DNA of 64,000 nt from a bacterium (lineage in GTDB: Bacteria > Myxococcota_A > UBA9160 > UBA4427), in contig JANSYR010000001.1 in the NCBI GenBank assembly GCA_024742285.1, forward strand, positions 372,001 through 436,000. Reading direction: 5' to 3'. The notes below the pieces were generated by a model. That model was not told where the DNA came from and made no database searches. It worked only from the letters and a program-made list of their open reading frames with translations. A program made the position numbers and the translations under genes. Positions 52,328-61,305 of the stretch are shown here, piece after piece; position 1 is the stretch's first letter; every line of letters begins with the position of its first letter.

Positions 52328-52984
52328 ATGGGCAGACTCGTCAACCTCGGTTCGGCTCTGATCGCCGGTCTCGTCTTCGTCTTCGCGGGCGCCGCGAGCG
52401 CGGCGCCGATCGGCGTCCTGAACGGACTGACCCAGATCGACGTCACCTCCTTCGGCACGCTGATCTCGCCCGGCTTCGACATCCAGTTGACTCCGGGCGG
52501 GACCGGGGAGGTGGTGTTCTTCGACGGACTGCCCAGCCCCTCGGTCCTCTACGACGTGACCTCGGTGGATCTCATGGCCGGACAGGTCTTCCTCGACGGC
52601 GCAGTGCTCGAGCTCAGCAGGGCCGGAACCACGGTCGAGCTCAGCAACTTCGTGATCGACGCGGCCGCCGGCTTCGTGCTCGCCGACGTGCTGTCGCCGG
52701 GATTCGACGTGAACGCGCAGATTTTCGCGATCAACAAGGCCTGCAGCCTGGCCGACCCGTGCGTCGGTCTCGACGGTACGATCAGCATCGGCGGCCTCGA
52801 GCTGACCGTGACCGGCACCGCAGCGGACGTGCTCACGACCGAACTCGGCGTCGGTGATCTCACCGACGTGGCCTTCGGTGTCGCGACCACGACCTTCACG
52901 CCGATTCCGGAACCGGGAACGGCGGCCCTGATGATGCTCGGCCTCACGGGCCTCGGCCTGGCCGGGAATCGCCGCGAACACTGA
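52328..52984 (+). CDS. PEP-CTERM exported protein
   Basis: 218 residues: signal peptide 1-25 (cut at ASA-A), a compact beta-rich, acidic mature domain with a single Cys pair ('KACSLADPCVG'), and a canonical PEP-CTERM end, IPEPG (193-197), hydrophobic helix and NRREH. Exosortase would remove the tail after export. The mature part is rich in Gly/Val/Asp/Thr like biofilm or sheath-associated exosortase cargo, but no known domain is recognised. Translation is probably controlled by the hairpin just upstream. Confidence 0.85.
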   Translation: MGRLVNLGSALIAGLVFVFAGAASAAPIGVLNGLTQIDVTSFGTLISPGFDIQLTPGGTGEVVFFDGLPSPSVLYDVTSVDLMAGQVFLDGAVLELSRAGTTVELSNFVIDAAAGFVLADVLSPGFDVNAQIFAINKACSLADPCVGLDGTISIGGLELTVTGTAADVLTTELGVGDLTDVAFGVATTTFTPIPEPGTAALMMLGLTGLGLAGNRREH

Positions 52985-53121
52985 GGCGACGCGAGGGCAC
53001 AACCCTTTTTCGGCGCTCGCACCCACTTCGACTGAACCGCTGACCCCTGAACGTCCCGCCGCGACCTCGCGACGGAGCGTTCTCGTCTGAGTCTTCGCGG
53101 TCGTTCGCCTGTCGACGACCC

Positions 53122-53832
53122 TCAGCGGGCGTCGCGCTCGGACGGATCGGCCGGAAAATCGGTCGAGAACACGCCCTTCCGCCCCAGGACGTAGGCCGAC
53201 ACCACTCGCGACTGGAGCTCCTCGCCCTCGTTGAGGTGCGGATAGGGCTCCGCGGGCACCGGCCGGCCCAGGTAATCGCAGAGCGGCTCCCAGCCCTGCC
53301 CGACTTCGTAGACCAGCAGGCGCTCGGCGGGCACCGTCTCGATGACCTCGCGGTTGTGTCGCTCGAAACCGGCGATCCAGGCGTCGCGGTCGGCGCGCTC
53401 GCTGCCCAGGCGTCGATTCACGCGCTTTCCGATCGAATGGATGGCGCGCACGTTGGGAGAGTACAAGCCGGCGAAGCGGATCTTTCTCAAGGCGCGGTGC
53501 ATGGCGGCGAAGGATTCGAACCAGCGCTCGGGATCGCGCACGGTGAGGAGTACCTTCGCCTCGGGGAAGGCCTCCATCAGCTCGCGGTAGAAGAAGCACG
53601 TCGGGAAGTCGAGGGTGGCGGTGTAGTGCCGGAAGAGCCACTGCCAGTCCATGGCGGAGCGGCCCTTCATGAAATCGACCCAGGCCGGGCGATGGCCTTC
53701 GTTGTAGCCGGGACGCGGCTGGAGGATCTCCACGAAGTGGTAGCAGGGCGCGAAACCGAGCATCTCGAGCGCGGCCTTCGTAGAGAGTGTCCCTGTTCTA
53801 CCGAAGCCGGCGCCGATCACCTCGAGGGGCAT
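53122..53832 (-). CDS. P-loop sulfotransferase-family protein
   Basis: 236 residues of the sulfotransferase_4 (PF17784) type: the PAPS-binding P-loop 'GAGFGRTGTLSTKAAL' (7-22), then 'LGFAPCYHFVE', 'AKVLLTVRDPERWFESF' as the 3'-phosphate-binding strand and helix, and 'LLVYEVGQGWEPLCDYLGRPVP'. It would transfer sulfate from PAPS to an alcohol or amine. The length is typical. No PAPS synthesis genes nearby. The start is at the P-loop strand (MPLEVIG). Acceptor unknown. Confidence 0.87.
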   Translation of the reverse strand: MPLEVIGAGFGRTGTLSTKAALEMLGFAPCYHFVEILQPRPGYNEGHRPAWVDFMKGRSAMDWQWLFRHYTATLDFPTCFFYRELMEAFPEAKVLLTVRDPERWFESFAAMHRALRKIRFAGLYSPNVRAIHSIGKRVNRRLGSERADRDAWIAGFERHNREVIETVPAERLLVYEVGQGWEPLCDYLGRPVPAEPYPHLNEGEELQSRVVSAYVLGRKGVFSTDFPADPSERDAR

Positions 53833-53883
53833 CGCGTCACGGTACCACGCGCTCCCAGCGCGAACGACCGCTGCGGAAGGTCC

Positions 53884-54267
53884 TCATGAACGGCCGGCTC
53901 GCGCGCGTCGCTTCGCCCGAAGCCCCCGCGTCGCGTAGATCGCCAGGTTGACGGCGACCACCATCGCCCCGAGCAGCACCTGCACCTCGCGCGTCAGCCC
54001 CGCCGGATACACCAGCGGCACGACGTAGTGCTCGATGAAGCCTCCCGAGTAGCCCGCCTCCCCGGCCGCCCGGCGGAGCACGTTCTCGAGCGGCGTCAGC
54101 GGGCAGATCCAACCCATCGTCACGACGGTTGCTGCCCAGGCCGCGGCGGGCAGATGAATCCACGCGACGCGCGGCCAGCGGAGCGTCAAGAGCCCGCCGA
54201 CGACGGCGAAAGCGATGAAGGCGGCGTGGATCAGGAGGACGACGTCGGCGAAGAAGCGAGTGAGCAT
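53884..54267 (-). CDS. DUF2784 small membrane protein
   Basis: 127 residues with three hydrophobic helices and the DUF2784 pattern: 'ADVVLLIHAAFIAFAVVGG', 'WIHLPAAAWAATVVTMGWICPLTPLEN' and 'FIEHYVVPLVYP'. The conserved Cys-Pro-Leu-Thr and His residues suggest a metal or haem neighbourhood in the membrane, but the function is not known. The ATG at 54267 is used; longer upstream frames are Arg-rich. It lies behind the DLH gene on the same strand with a 62-bp gap. Confidence 0.85.
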   Translation of the reverse strand: MLTRFFADVVLLIHAAFIAFAVVGGLLTLRWPRVAWIHLPAAAWAATVVTMGWICPLTPLENVLRRAAGEAGYSGGFIEHYVVPLVYPAGLTREVQVLLGAMVVAVNLAIYATRGLRAKRRARAGRS

Positions 54268-54329
54268 GTCTCCCTCGGCGCGCGGCTCGACCCCGTCCTT
54301 CCGCCGAGTCGGCCCTGGACCGGCCCGGC

Positions 54330-55208
54330 CTAGGCGAGCGCCGCCGAGAAGAGCGCGAGCAGCCGACTCCATGCGCGCTCGGCCTGGGCCTCGTGGTAGA
54401 CGCGCGAGTCGGGCGGACACCATCCGTGCAGCGCGCCTTCGTAGACCTCGATCTCGGCCGCCAGGCCGTTCTCGTCGAAGGCGCGGCGGAGCGCGTCCTT
54501 CGCTTCGGGCTGTTGCTCGTCGTCGTTCTCGGCGATCGCGAAGAGAAAGCGTGCCTTCATCTCGGGGACGAGGAGATGGGGGCTGTCTTTGCCCGGCGTG
54601 ACGAGGCGGCCTCCGTGGAACGATGCGCCCGCCGCGACCCGGTCCGGTCGGGCGGCCGCGGTCCGCATCGTGTAGGCCCCGCCCATGCAGTAGCCGAGGG
54701 TGCCGATCGGTCGCTGGGGATCGACGGCTGCCTGCGCGTCCAGGTAGTCGACGAAGGTCGCGGCGTCCGCTTGCTGGACGGCGGGCGTGAGCGCACCCAT
54801 CAGCGACATGATCTTCTTCCGGGTCTCGGGGTTCGCGAAATCGGAGCCCGGTTCGGGAATCGGCGCCGGTCCGACCCGGTAGTAGGGATTCACGGAAAGA
54901 ACGGCGTATCCGGAGCTCGCCAACCGCGTCGCCATCTCTTCGATCGCCGGGCGCAGGCCGAACGCGTCGGGCCAGAGCAGGGCGGCCGGGTGACGCCCCT
55001 CCGAGGGATGCACGAAGAAGGCATCGGCCTGCCCGTCCGGTGTCGGGACGACGACGTTCTGCGATTCGAGCCGTGCCGACTCGGCGCCCGCCGGCAGCGC
55101 CATGGCCAGCCCGACACCGGCCGCGACCACGCCCAGCTCCCGCCGAGTCAGGCGAGCCCGTCGGGCGACGTCCTCGTCCATGTCCGCGAAGGTCCTCTCG
55201 TCACACAT
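54330..55208 (-). CDS. Exported dienelactone hydrolase family protein (Tat signal)
   Basis: 292 residues. An N-terminal 'LTRRELGVVAAGVGLAMALPAGAES' has the twin-arginine pair (22-23) and hydrophobic stretch of a Tat signal. The hydrolase domain carries Cys174 in GYCMGG, 'PDAFGLRPAIEEMATRLASSGY' and the late 'GALHGWCPP' His. Unlike the cytoplasmic paralog at 28790, this one should act in the periplasm. Expected to hydrolyse small esters or lactones. The start at 55208 is the first ATG; the preceding gap to the lipase gene is 140 bp. Confidence 0.84.
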   Translation of the reverse strand: MCDERTFADMDEDVARRARLTRRELGVVAAGVGLAMALPAGAESARLESQNVVVPTPDGQADAFFVHPSEGRHPAALLWPDAFGLRPAIEEMATRLASSGYAVLSVNPYYRVGPAPIPEPGSDFANPETRKKIMSLMGALTPAVQQADAATFVDYLDAQAAVDPQRPIGTLGYCMGGAYTMRTAAARPDRVAAGASFHGGRLVTPGKDSPHLLVPEMKARFLFAIAENDDEQQPEAKDALRRAFDENGLAAEIEVYEGALHGWCPPDSRVYHEAQAERAWSRLLALFSAALA

Positions 55209-55348
55209 CGAACGTCTCCTCCCGATCGCCGTGGTAGCGAGATGCTACTCGCCGCGAACCCGATGTGCTGCAATGCGCCGTATCCGAACGCGAACCGCCC
55301 CGAAGCAACGCTTCGAGGCGGCCACGAACGCGGCGAGGGTCGACCCGC

Positions 55349-56593
55349 CTAGAAGTCCGCCCAGCACCCCGGCTCGGAAGGCGTCGGCATCGCGTCCTCG
55401 AGCAGGATTCCGTGATCGTCGTCGAACTCGAGCATCTCTTCATGCATGCGCTGCCAGTAGAGCATGTGGGTGTAGTTGGCGTTGTAGAGGGGGCCGCAGA
55501 GCGGGACGCCGCCGAGCGCGTCGCCCTCGCCGCCATCGAGGAGCAGGTCGCCGTCGTAGTAGAGGTTGTTCATGATGCCGATGTGGAAGAAGAGGGGCTC
55601 CGCCGTGACCATCGGCATCGGGTCGTACTGGATGCCCCAGCGATGCACGTTCGGCGTCACCTCGTTCTCGAAGACCTCCTGCCAGAGGACGTCGCCGACG
55701 GCCGGGGCGCCGAAGACGTGCACACCCTGGACCGGAATCGATTCCTCGAACTCGAGGCGGAAAGCGGTGATCTGGGCGACCGCCCCGCCGAGGCTGTGGC
55801 CGGTCAGCCAGAGACGACGCTGACCGCTGGCGAGGAGCGGCTCGATCTCTTCGAGCACCTCGTCGAAGATCACGTCGGCGGCGTTCAGGAAGCCGCGATG
55901 CATCCCCACCGACCGCACGTCGATCGTCTTGCAGTAGCCGAAGGCGCAGATCGTCGTGCTCTTCTTGCCCCACTCGGGCTTGAAGACCGGATCGAACTGC
56001 AGGTTGTTCTGCATCCAATCGGTTCCCGTCGGGCCGCCGGTCGAGCCTTCGAAGGAGACGATCACGAAGTCGTCGTCGTAGACCACGTAGGCCTTCGAGT
56101 CGCCGACGCCGGCCTCGATTCCGAAGAGCAAGGCAGGGTCCTGTTCGAAGCCCATCTCCTGGGTGGCTTCGCGTGCGTCGTCGAAGCCGAGGTAGGCCAT
56201 CCCCGAGAGCTGGCCGAGGAAGTACGCGTTCGGCATCACGCCGTCGGGATCCGCGTCGAAGTCGGCGATGTCGTAGTCCGCGTCGAAGAAGTCGACCGGT
56301 TCGGGCGCCGGCGGCAGCGGCGAGCCCGGCGCGGCGAGTCCGCCCCCGCTGCCGCTTCCCGTCGACGTCTTTTCGGGACAGGGAGCGAACGCGCCGGTCC
56401 GCGGGTCGATTCGGATGCAGGTCTCGAGTCGGGGATCGACGGTCGGCACCGTCACCGGCTCGCTGCCCGAGTGGACGGTCGCGAGGGAGGAGCGGTCCGC
56501 CGCCGCGGCCTCGTCCGCGAGGATCCCCGCGAAGAGCGTCGCGAGGGCGAAGAGCGGGGCGATGAAGCACAGGCGGTCGAGGGAGCGAAGCAT
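55349..56593 (-). CDS. Secreted class 3 lipase
   Basis: 414 residues with a signal peptide (about 1-31, 'ALATLFAGILADEAAAA') and a Gly/Ser/Pro linker. The alpha/beta-hydrolase domain has 'DDDFVIVSFEGSTG' as the oxyanion strand and the elbow GHSLGG with Ser267, the class 3 (fungal-type) lipase signature, then 'VHVFGAPAVGD' with the catalytic Asp zone and 'YTHMLYW' with a candidate His. It should hydrolyse acylglycerols outside the cell. Paired cysteines ('TICAFGYCKT', 'PLCG') suggest disulphides. It is followed on the same strand by DLH and DUF2784 genes. Confidence 0.87.
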   Translation of the reverse strand: MLRSLDRLCFIAPLFALATLFAGILADEAAAADRSSLATVHSGSEPVTVPTVDPRLETCIRIDPRTGAFAPCPEKTSTGSGSGGGLAAPGSPLPPAPEPVDFFDADYDIADFDADPDGVMPNAYFLGQLSGMAYLGFDDAREATQEMGFEQDPALLFGIEAGVGDSKAYVVYDDDFVIVSFEGSTGGPTGTDWMQNNLQFDPVFKPEWGKKSTTICAFGYCKTIDVRSVGMHRGFLNAADVIFDEVLEEIEPLLASGQRRLWLTGHSLGGAVAQITAFRLEFEESIPVQGVHVFGAPAVGDVLWQEVFENEVTPNVHRWGIQYDPMPMVTAEPLFFHIGIMNNLYYDGDLLLDGGEGDALGGVPLCGPLYNANYTHMLYWQRMHEEMLEFDDDHGILLEDAMPTPSEPGCWADF

Positions 56594-56837
56594 GGTCGGG
56601 ATCTCCAGGTGGTTCTCGCGGCCTGGCGTGCTTGCCTGGCCCGATACCGGGAGTCTCGGCCGATGCGGCCCCTCGAACTGTGAAGCGCTTCAAAGAGCGG
56701 TCGAATTCCGTCGAAATTCCGACCCTTTGCGGACGATTCCGGGCACGCGGGGCCACCTGCAGCCGGGGCGCCGCCGGGCTCTCCGGATCGTCCCGCCGGG
56801 CTGCGTTCGCCCTGGCGCTCGCGTCCCGAGACTCTCC

Positions 56838-57581
56838 TCAGCCGGGAACGCGGAAGGCCCAGACGGCCCAGCCGAGGGCGTCCCGGCCGCAGGCGAAGTA
56901 GGCCTGATCGGCCGCCCGTCGCTTCGCGACCAGATCGGGCAGGTCCGGATCGTCCGGGTGCTCCCGCGCGAAGGCGTCGAGCGCCGCGTTCTGCAACATC
57001 TCGTAGCGGTCCCAATCCTGCAGCGAGGCGTCCGACATCCAGAGCAGTTTGAGTCCCTGCTCGACCGCGACGGCGTGGCAACCGGCCAGGTCATGGAAGA
57101 CTTCGCGCGTGAGTCCCTCGGCCGCGAGGTACGCAGGCGTCGGCGCGGACCGCCAGTGCGGTTCACCGACGACGACGATGCCTCCGGGCTTCGCATGCGC
57201 GGTCAGCGCGCGCAGCGTCCCGGCATGTCCCTCCCAGATCCAGGACGCGCCGAGACACACCGCGACGTCGAAGCGCTCGTCGCTCGCGAAGTCCCTGCCG
57301 TCGCCCTCCACGAGCACGAGGTCGGCGTCGGGTAGCCGCTCCGCCTTCCGCTCGACCGCCCGGGCGAAGTGATAGGGCGACGCGTCGACGCCGACGCCGG
57401 TGACCCCGAAGCACTCGTGCCAGAGCATCAACATCTCGGCGTGACCGCACGCGAGGTCGAGCACCCGCGTCCCGGCCTCGAGCCCGAGCACCTCGCCGAG
57501 CTCGATGATCCGCTCGGGCGAGAACGGATTCATCAGGCCGTGGCGCGCATGCGTCACGTCGTAGTACCGCCACATCTCCAT
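56838..57581 (-). CDS. SAM-dependent methyltransferase
   Basis: 247 residues. Class I Rossmann methyltransferase with motif I 'VLDLACGHAE' (40-49), motif post-I 'TGVGVDASPYHF', motif II-like 'RFDVAVCLGASWIW' and motif III 'KPGGIVVVGEPHWR'. The N-terminus 'MEMWRYYDVTHARHGLMNPFSPERI' matches small-molecule methyltransferases. GAGGAGGG eight bases upstream fixes the start at 57581. Substrate unknown; no linked biosynthetic genes. The 243 bp after its stop, before the lipase, hold no recognised feature. Confidence 0.86.
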   Translation of the reverse strand: MEMWRYYDVTHARHGLMNPFSPERIIELGEVLGLEAGTRVLDLACGHAEMLMLWHECFGVTGVGVDASPYHFARAVERKAERLPDADLVLVEGDGRDFASDERFDVAVCLGASWIWEGHAGTLRALTAHAKPGGIVVVGEPHWRSAPTPAYLAAEGLTREVFHDLAGCHAVAVEQGLKLLWMSDASLQDWDRYEMLQNAALDAFAREHPDDPDLPDLVAKRRAADQAYFACGRDALGWAVWAFRVPG

Positions 57582-57786
57582 CTTCGCCCTCCTCGTCCTC
57601 GTCCTAGATGCGACGCGACGCGACGCGGGATGGGATCGCGAGGCCCGAAGGCCCACTTCGCGCACGTGCCGCGCGATCTCGCTCGGGGCGCAGGCGTCGT
57701 GGGTGTCGTGGGTACCGTTTGCATGGCGAGTGTCTTCGCTCATGCCGATCGAAGCCTACCCGACGACGACCGGAGGGTCGTCGGGC

Positions 57787-58929
57787 TCAGTCGTCGCCGA
57801 GCGCGATCCGCAGGATCCGATCGCCCTTGAAGGAGCCGACGAAGAGCTCGTTGCCGACCTGGAGACCGACCGTGCCAGCGCCCATCGGCTCTCCGTCGCT
57901 CTCGTAGACGACACCGAGATTCATCATCGACTCGGGATCGACCGCAACGATCGCGAAGGGGATCGGGCAGGGCCGATCCGAAGCTGCGAGGCACGCCTCG
58001 AAGAGCTCCGGGTCGTCGATCCCGCGAAGCGAGGCGACGAGAAGACGTCCGTCGGTCGACCAGGTCACGTTGTCCGGCGAGGACACGACCGCGCGTCCGA
58101 CTTCGACACCTCGCGCGACGTCGACCTTCCGGATGCTGTTCTCGCCGCTCGCGTTCATGTAGATCGTTCGGCCGTCCGGAGACGAGGCGATGCCGTTGGG
58201 CATGACGCCGGCAGTGCCGGCAACGACGACGAAGCCCCCTTCCGCGGACCAGTAGAAGGCGGTGCCCGTCGGTCCGTCGGGGAAGCCACCGGACAGGTCA
58301 GCTGCACCGGCGATCGACGCCATCTTCGTCGTGAAGAAGCTCCCGTCGGAGAGGGCCGCGACCTCGTTCAGCGACGCGTCCGGCGGACTCGGCACGCAAC
58401 CGCGCCAATCCACCTGCCAGCCGGTCCCGGTCTCGCGGACCTCGAAGAACTCGACGGCCTCTCGGCTGCCGTGCTGAACGACGAGCAAGGCGAGCCGCCC
58501 GTCGTCTCGACGCACCAGGTCGATGCCATGACTGTTGAAGCCCTCGCCCGGGGCGGTCGTGCATTCGGGTGCGCCCCAGCCCGCTTCCGCGGTCGCCGCG
58601 ACCTCCCCTCCCCGGAAGACGACGGTTCTCGATTCGGAGGCCAGGTCGAAGACGACCAATCCACCCGAATGATCGTCCGCGCTCTGGCCGTACTCACCGA
58701 TCAGGAGCGCCCGGTCTCCGGGGAGCGGAACCATGTCCTCGGGATTCGTGAAGCCGCAGATCGCGCGCGCCGGCCCCTTGCGCCCACACTCTTCCGTGGA
58801 GGAAGGCGTCGAGTCCGGCGCGGAGACCACCGCAGGGCCGTCGCCCTCGCAACCCGCGACGAGGGAGGCGAGCGCGAGCGCCGTGATCAGGGCGCAGAGC
58901 GGGGTGAGTCGAAGGGCTGCTCGGGACAT
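57787..58929 (-). CDS. Beta-propeller lipoprotein, SMP-30/arylesterase-like
   Basis: 380 residues with a lipobox (LVAGC, Cys27). The body has propeller-type repeats ('PEDMVPLPGDRALLIGEYG', 'EGFNSHGIDLVRRDDGRLALLVVQHG', 'MPNGIASSPDGRTIYMNASGENSI', 'PDNVTWSTDGRLLVASLRG') as in SMP-30/gluconolactonase and paraoxonase-like enzymes; Asn/Asp/Glu positions at blade tops could bind Ca2+. A membrane-attached lactonase or esterase is plausible. The start is at 58929. It is upstream of the methyltransferase on the same strand, separated by 205 bp. Confidence 0.8.
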   Translation of the reverse strand: MSRAALRLTPLCALITALALASLVAGCEGDGPAVVSAPDSTPSSTEECGRKGPARAICGFTNPEDMVPLPGDRALLIGEYGQSADDHSGGLVVFDLASESRTVVFRGGEVAATAEAGWGAPECTTAPGEGFNSHGIDLVRRDDGRLALLVVQHGSREAVEFFEVRETGTGWQVDWRGCVPSPPDASLNEVAALSDGSFFTTKMASIAGAADLSGGFPDGPTGTAFYWSAEGGFVVVAGTAGVMPNGIASSPDGRTIYMNASGENSIRKVDVARGVEVGRAVVSSPDNVTWSTDGRLLVASLRGIDDPELFEACLAASDRPCPIPFAIVAVDPESMMNLGVVYESDGEPMGAGTVGLQVGNELFVGSFKGDRILRIALGDD

Positions 58930-59086
58930 GAGGACACTCCTGTCGGTTCACACCGAGACTCTACGACATGGCGCGCCCCTCAGGCACCGCCCCCCCGACG
59001 CGCCCCTGCCCGAAACCGGGGTACCCCAGCCGCATCCGGGAGGAATACACGATGCCCTACCTCCAGCCGCTGGTCCTCCATCTCGC

Positions 59087-59272
59087 GTGTTTCGCGATCG
59101 TACGCGCGACTCGGTACGCATCGTGCTCTGGCTCGCGCCCGGACTTTGCGCGCTCTTCGTCACCAGGATCGTGTACACGGTCCAGAAGCGGTTCGCCTAC
59201 CGCGACGACCAGGCGCGAACGATCACGTTCTTCCCCGCGCGACCGCGACGCGAGCCCACCGCGCTCGAGTGA
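59087..59272 (+). CDS. Small membrane protein, possibly frameshifted
   Basis: A 61-codon frame with one strong hydrophobic helix ('IVLWLAPGLCALFVTRIVYTV') followed by a basic/Arg-rich tail ('FFPARPRREPTALE'). It begins at a GTG without a ribosome-binding site. In another frame an ATG at 59052, with GGGAGGAA about 10 bases before it, opens 'MPYLQPLVLHLACFAIV', which would be a natural first helix; the two fit together if a frame change occurs near 59095. So this may be a two-helix protein broken by a single indel. The surrounding gap (58930-59340) holds nothing else. Confidence 0.35.
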   Translation: MFRDRTRDSVRIVLWLAPGLCALFVTRIVYTVQKRFAYRDDQARTITFFPARPRREPTALE

Positions 59273-59340
59273 ACGTCGGAAGACGGGTCGCCGGGATCGA
59301 TCCGAATCGGGACCGGCGCGCAGTTCCATGAAGGCAGGGC

Positions 59341-61305
59341 TCAGTCCAGATACCCGAGGACGCGGAGCTGCTCACGCTGGGCCGCGGTAAGCGTCATCGC
59401 TGCGTTCTCCTTCTCGTGCGTCGCCAGATCCGGGAGCGAAGACTCCAGGGCGGCCGCGAGTTCCGCGTGGCTGGCAGCGATGTCGTGGCGTTCGAGCGCG
59501 TCGACTTCGAGGTCGAAGAGTTCGACGGGCGTTCCGGCGTGGTCGACGAGCTTCAACGATCCGTCGACGGTGGCCCGGGCGGGGCGCCCATGGTCCAGAC
59601 CGTGTCGCGCGACCTTGAGCGCGTTGGGGAACATCTCGATCTGCACCACGGCTTTGATCGGATCGGGGGAACGCAGGTCGCGCCCCGATCCGATCGTCCG
59701 CCCCGTTCCGATCGCCGCGATCGTGGCGCCGACGTCGATCAGGCCGACCGGTTCGGAGGTCGCGCGAATCCGGTGGCCGAGGGGCGGACTGACGATCAGC
59801 GGAATGCGCGTGACCTCTCCGTACACGGTCGACCCGTGCTCCACGAGCCCGTGTTCTCCGAACGCCTCGCCGTGGTCGGAAGTGATCACGAGCCACGAAC
59901 GGTCGAGGCGTCCACTCCGCTCGAGATCCGCGATCAGCGATCCGAGCGCAGCATCGAGCTCGCGAATCTCTTCGTCGTAGCGTGCCTCCACGAGGGCGAG
60001 CTCGGACGCCTCGTGCTCGGGCTGGGCCGGGCCCGGAGCGACCTCGGGCGAAGCGAACGTGCCGAAGAACTCGCGCTCCGGGACGTAGGGCGCGTGAGCC
60101 TCGAGATAGTTACCGAAGACGAAGCAAGGGGCAGCGCCACACGACTCCAGCGCCTCGACGACGGCGTCGTTGATCGTCGCCGCGGTCGCGAGGCCCTCCC
60201 CGGCCTTGGCGTGCCAGCCGGGCAACCATCTGCGGCGGATCGCCTCGGTGACGGGGGGCCGGGTCGTCACGCCGAGCGGGCGGAAGAAGACCTCGAAGCC
60301 ACGTTCGAGTCCACTCGCCATTTCGAGCCAGCCGTTCGCGAAGATCCCCGCCGTGCGATAGCCGTCGTCGAAGAGGACCTCGGCCAGCGTCTCGACCGCG
60401 TCGAGCTCGACGCTTCGGATCCCGGTCGCTGAGAGCGCGCTCTCGGCCTGCACCCCGTGACGCGACGCGAGCTCGCCCGTGAAGAGCGAGGCGTGGGACG
60501 GAAGCGTCCAGGTCCCGTTCGCGAAGGCCCAGGGATAGGCGACGGCCTGCTCGCGGCGCTCGAGGAACGCTTCGAGCTGGGGCGTCGTCTTCCGGTGGTA
60601 TCCGTAGACCGACATGTGGTCGGCACGAACGGTGTCGAGGACGAGCAGGATCACGTCGGACCGTGGTGATGCGACAGCGTCGGCGACGGAGGGCGACGGG
60701 ATCGTCCGAGTCGGCGCAGGCGCGCCGAGAACGAAGGGGATCGCGACGGTCGCGGCGAGCGACGCGAGGGCGAGCGACGGAAGAAGACCCATCGGACGCG
60801 ATACGGTGGCGAGCCGCTCGCAGGCCGCGTACCCGGCAATCGAGACCAGGATCGCCAGGGATTGGGCGATCGGGACCGAAGCCTCACCCTGAAACGCCGC
60901 GACACCGAGCTTCTCCACGATCCGCTCGGACACGAAGAACCCGACGCTCGACGACAACCCGACGGCGAGACCGAGCCGCCAGGCGCTGGTGGCCAGCGGC
61001 GTCGGCATCGAGAGCGCGGCCAGCGCGAGGCACGCCGCGATCGTGCCGGGGATCGGCCCGAGCAGGATCGCGACCTGCAATCCGGTCCAACCGGAGAGCA
61101 CCGTCGGTACGCGCCATTTCGCGGGGAGCGGAGAGGCGAGCACGCAGAGCGCGAGTGCCAGGGGGAGCGACAGAAAGGCCGAGAAGACGAAATAGCCGAC
61201 GTCCGGATCCCCTCCCCGACCGACGTTGAACACGAAGGCAAAGAGGACCGGACTGAGTACGGCGAACAGGACCGGGGCAGCGAGCGAGCGTAGACGAACG
61301 GCCAT
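59341..61305 (-). CDS. Membrane-anchored sulfatase/phosphatase-superfamily protein without Cys/Ser nucleophile
   Basis: 654 residues: about five to six helices in the first 190, then a periplasmic alkaline-phosphatase-fold domain. The first metal motif 'ILLVLDTVRADH' has Asp224; the nucleophile site reads T-L-P-S-H (267-271), so Thr267 stands where sulfatases have formylglycine Cys/Ser. 'ITSDHGEAFGEHG' gives the last metal Asp-His pair. Thr is the nucleophile in phosphoethanolamine transferases and phosphonate hydrolase relatives. It may modify surface lipids or glycans. Start 61305 is favoured by GGAG at good spacing; upstream ATG (61326) and GTG (61353) lack one. Confidence 0.82.
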   Translation of the reverse strand: MAVRLRSLAAPVLFAVLSPVLFAFVFNVGRGGDPDVGYFVFSAFLSLPLALALCVLASPLPAKWRVPTVLSGWTGLQVAILLGPIPGTIAACLALAALSMPTPLATSAWRLGLAVGLSSSVGFFVSERIVEKLGVAAFQGEASVPIAQSLAILVSIAGYAACERLATVSRPMGLLPSLALASLAATVAIPFVLGAPAPTRTIPSPSVADAVASPRSDVILLVLDTVRADHMSVYGYHRKTTPQLEAFLERREQAVAYPWAFANGTWTLPSHASLFTGELASRHGVQAESALSATGIRSVELDAVETLAEVLFDDGYRTAGIFANGWLEMASGLERGFEVFFRPLGVTTRPPVTEAIRRRWLPGWHAKAGEGLATAATINDAVVEALESCGAAPCFVFGNYLEAHAPYVPEREFFGTFASPEVAPGPAQPEHEASELALVEARYDEEIRELDAALGSLIADLERSGRLDRSWLVITSDHGEAFGEHGLVEHGSTVYGEVTRIPLIVSPPLGHRIRATSEPVGLIDVGATIAAIGTGRTIGSGRDLRSPDPIKAVVQIEMFPNALKVARHGLDHGRPARATVDGSLKLVDHAGTPVELFDLEVDALERHDIAASHAELAAALESSLPDLATHEKENAAMTLTAAQREQLRVLGYLD

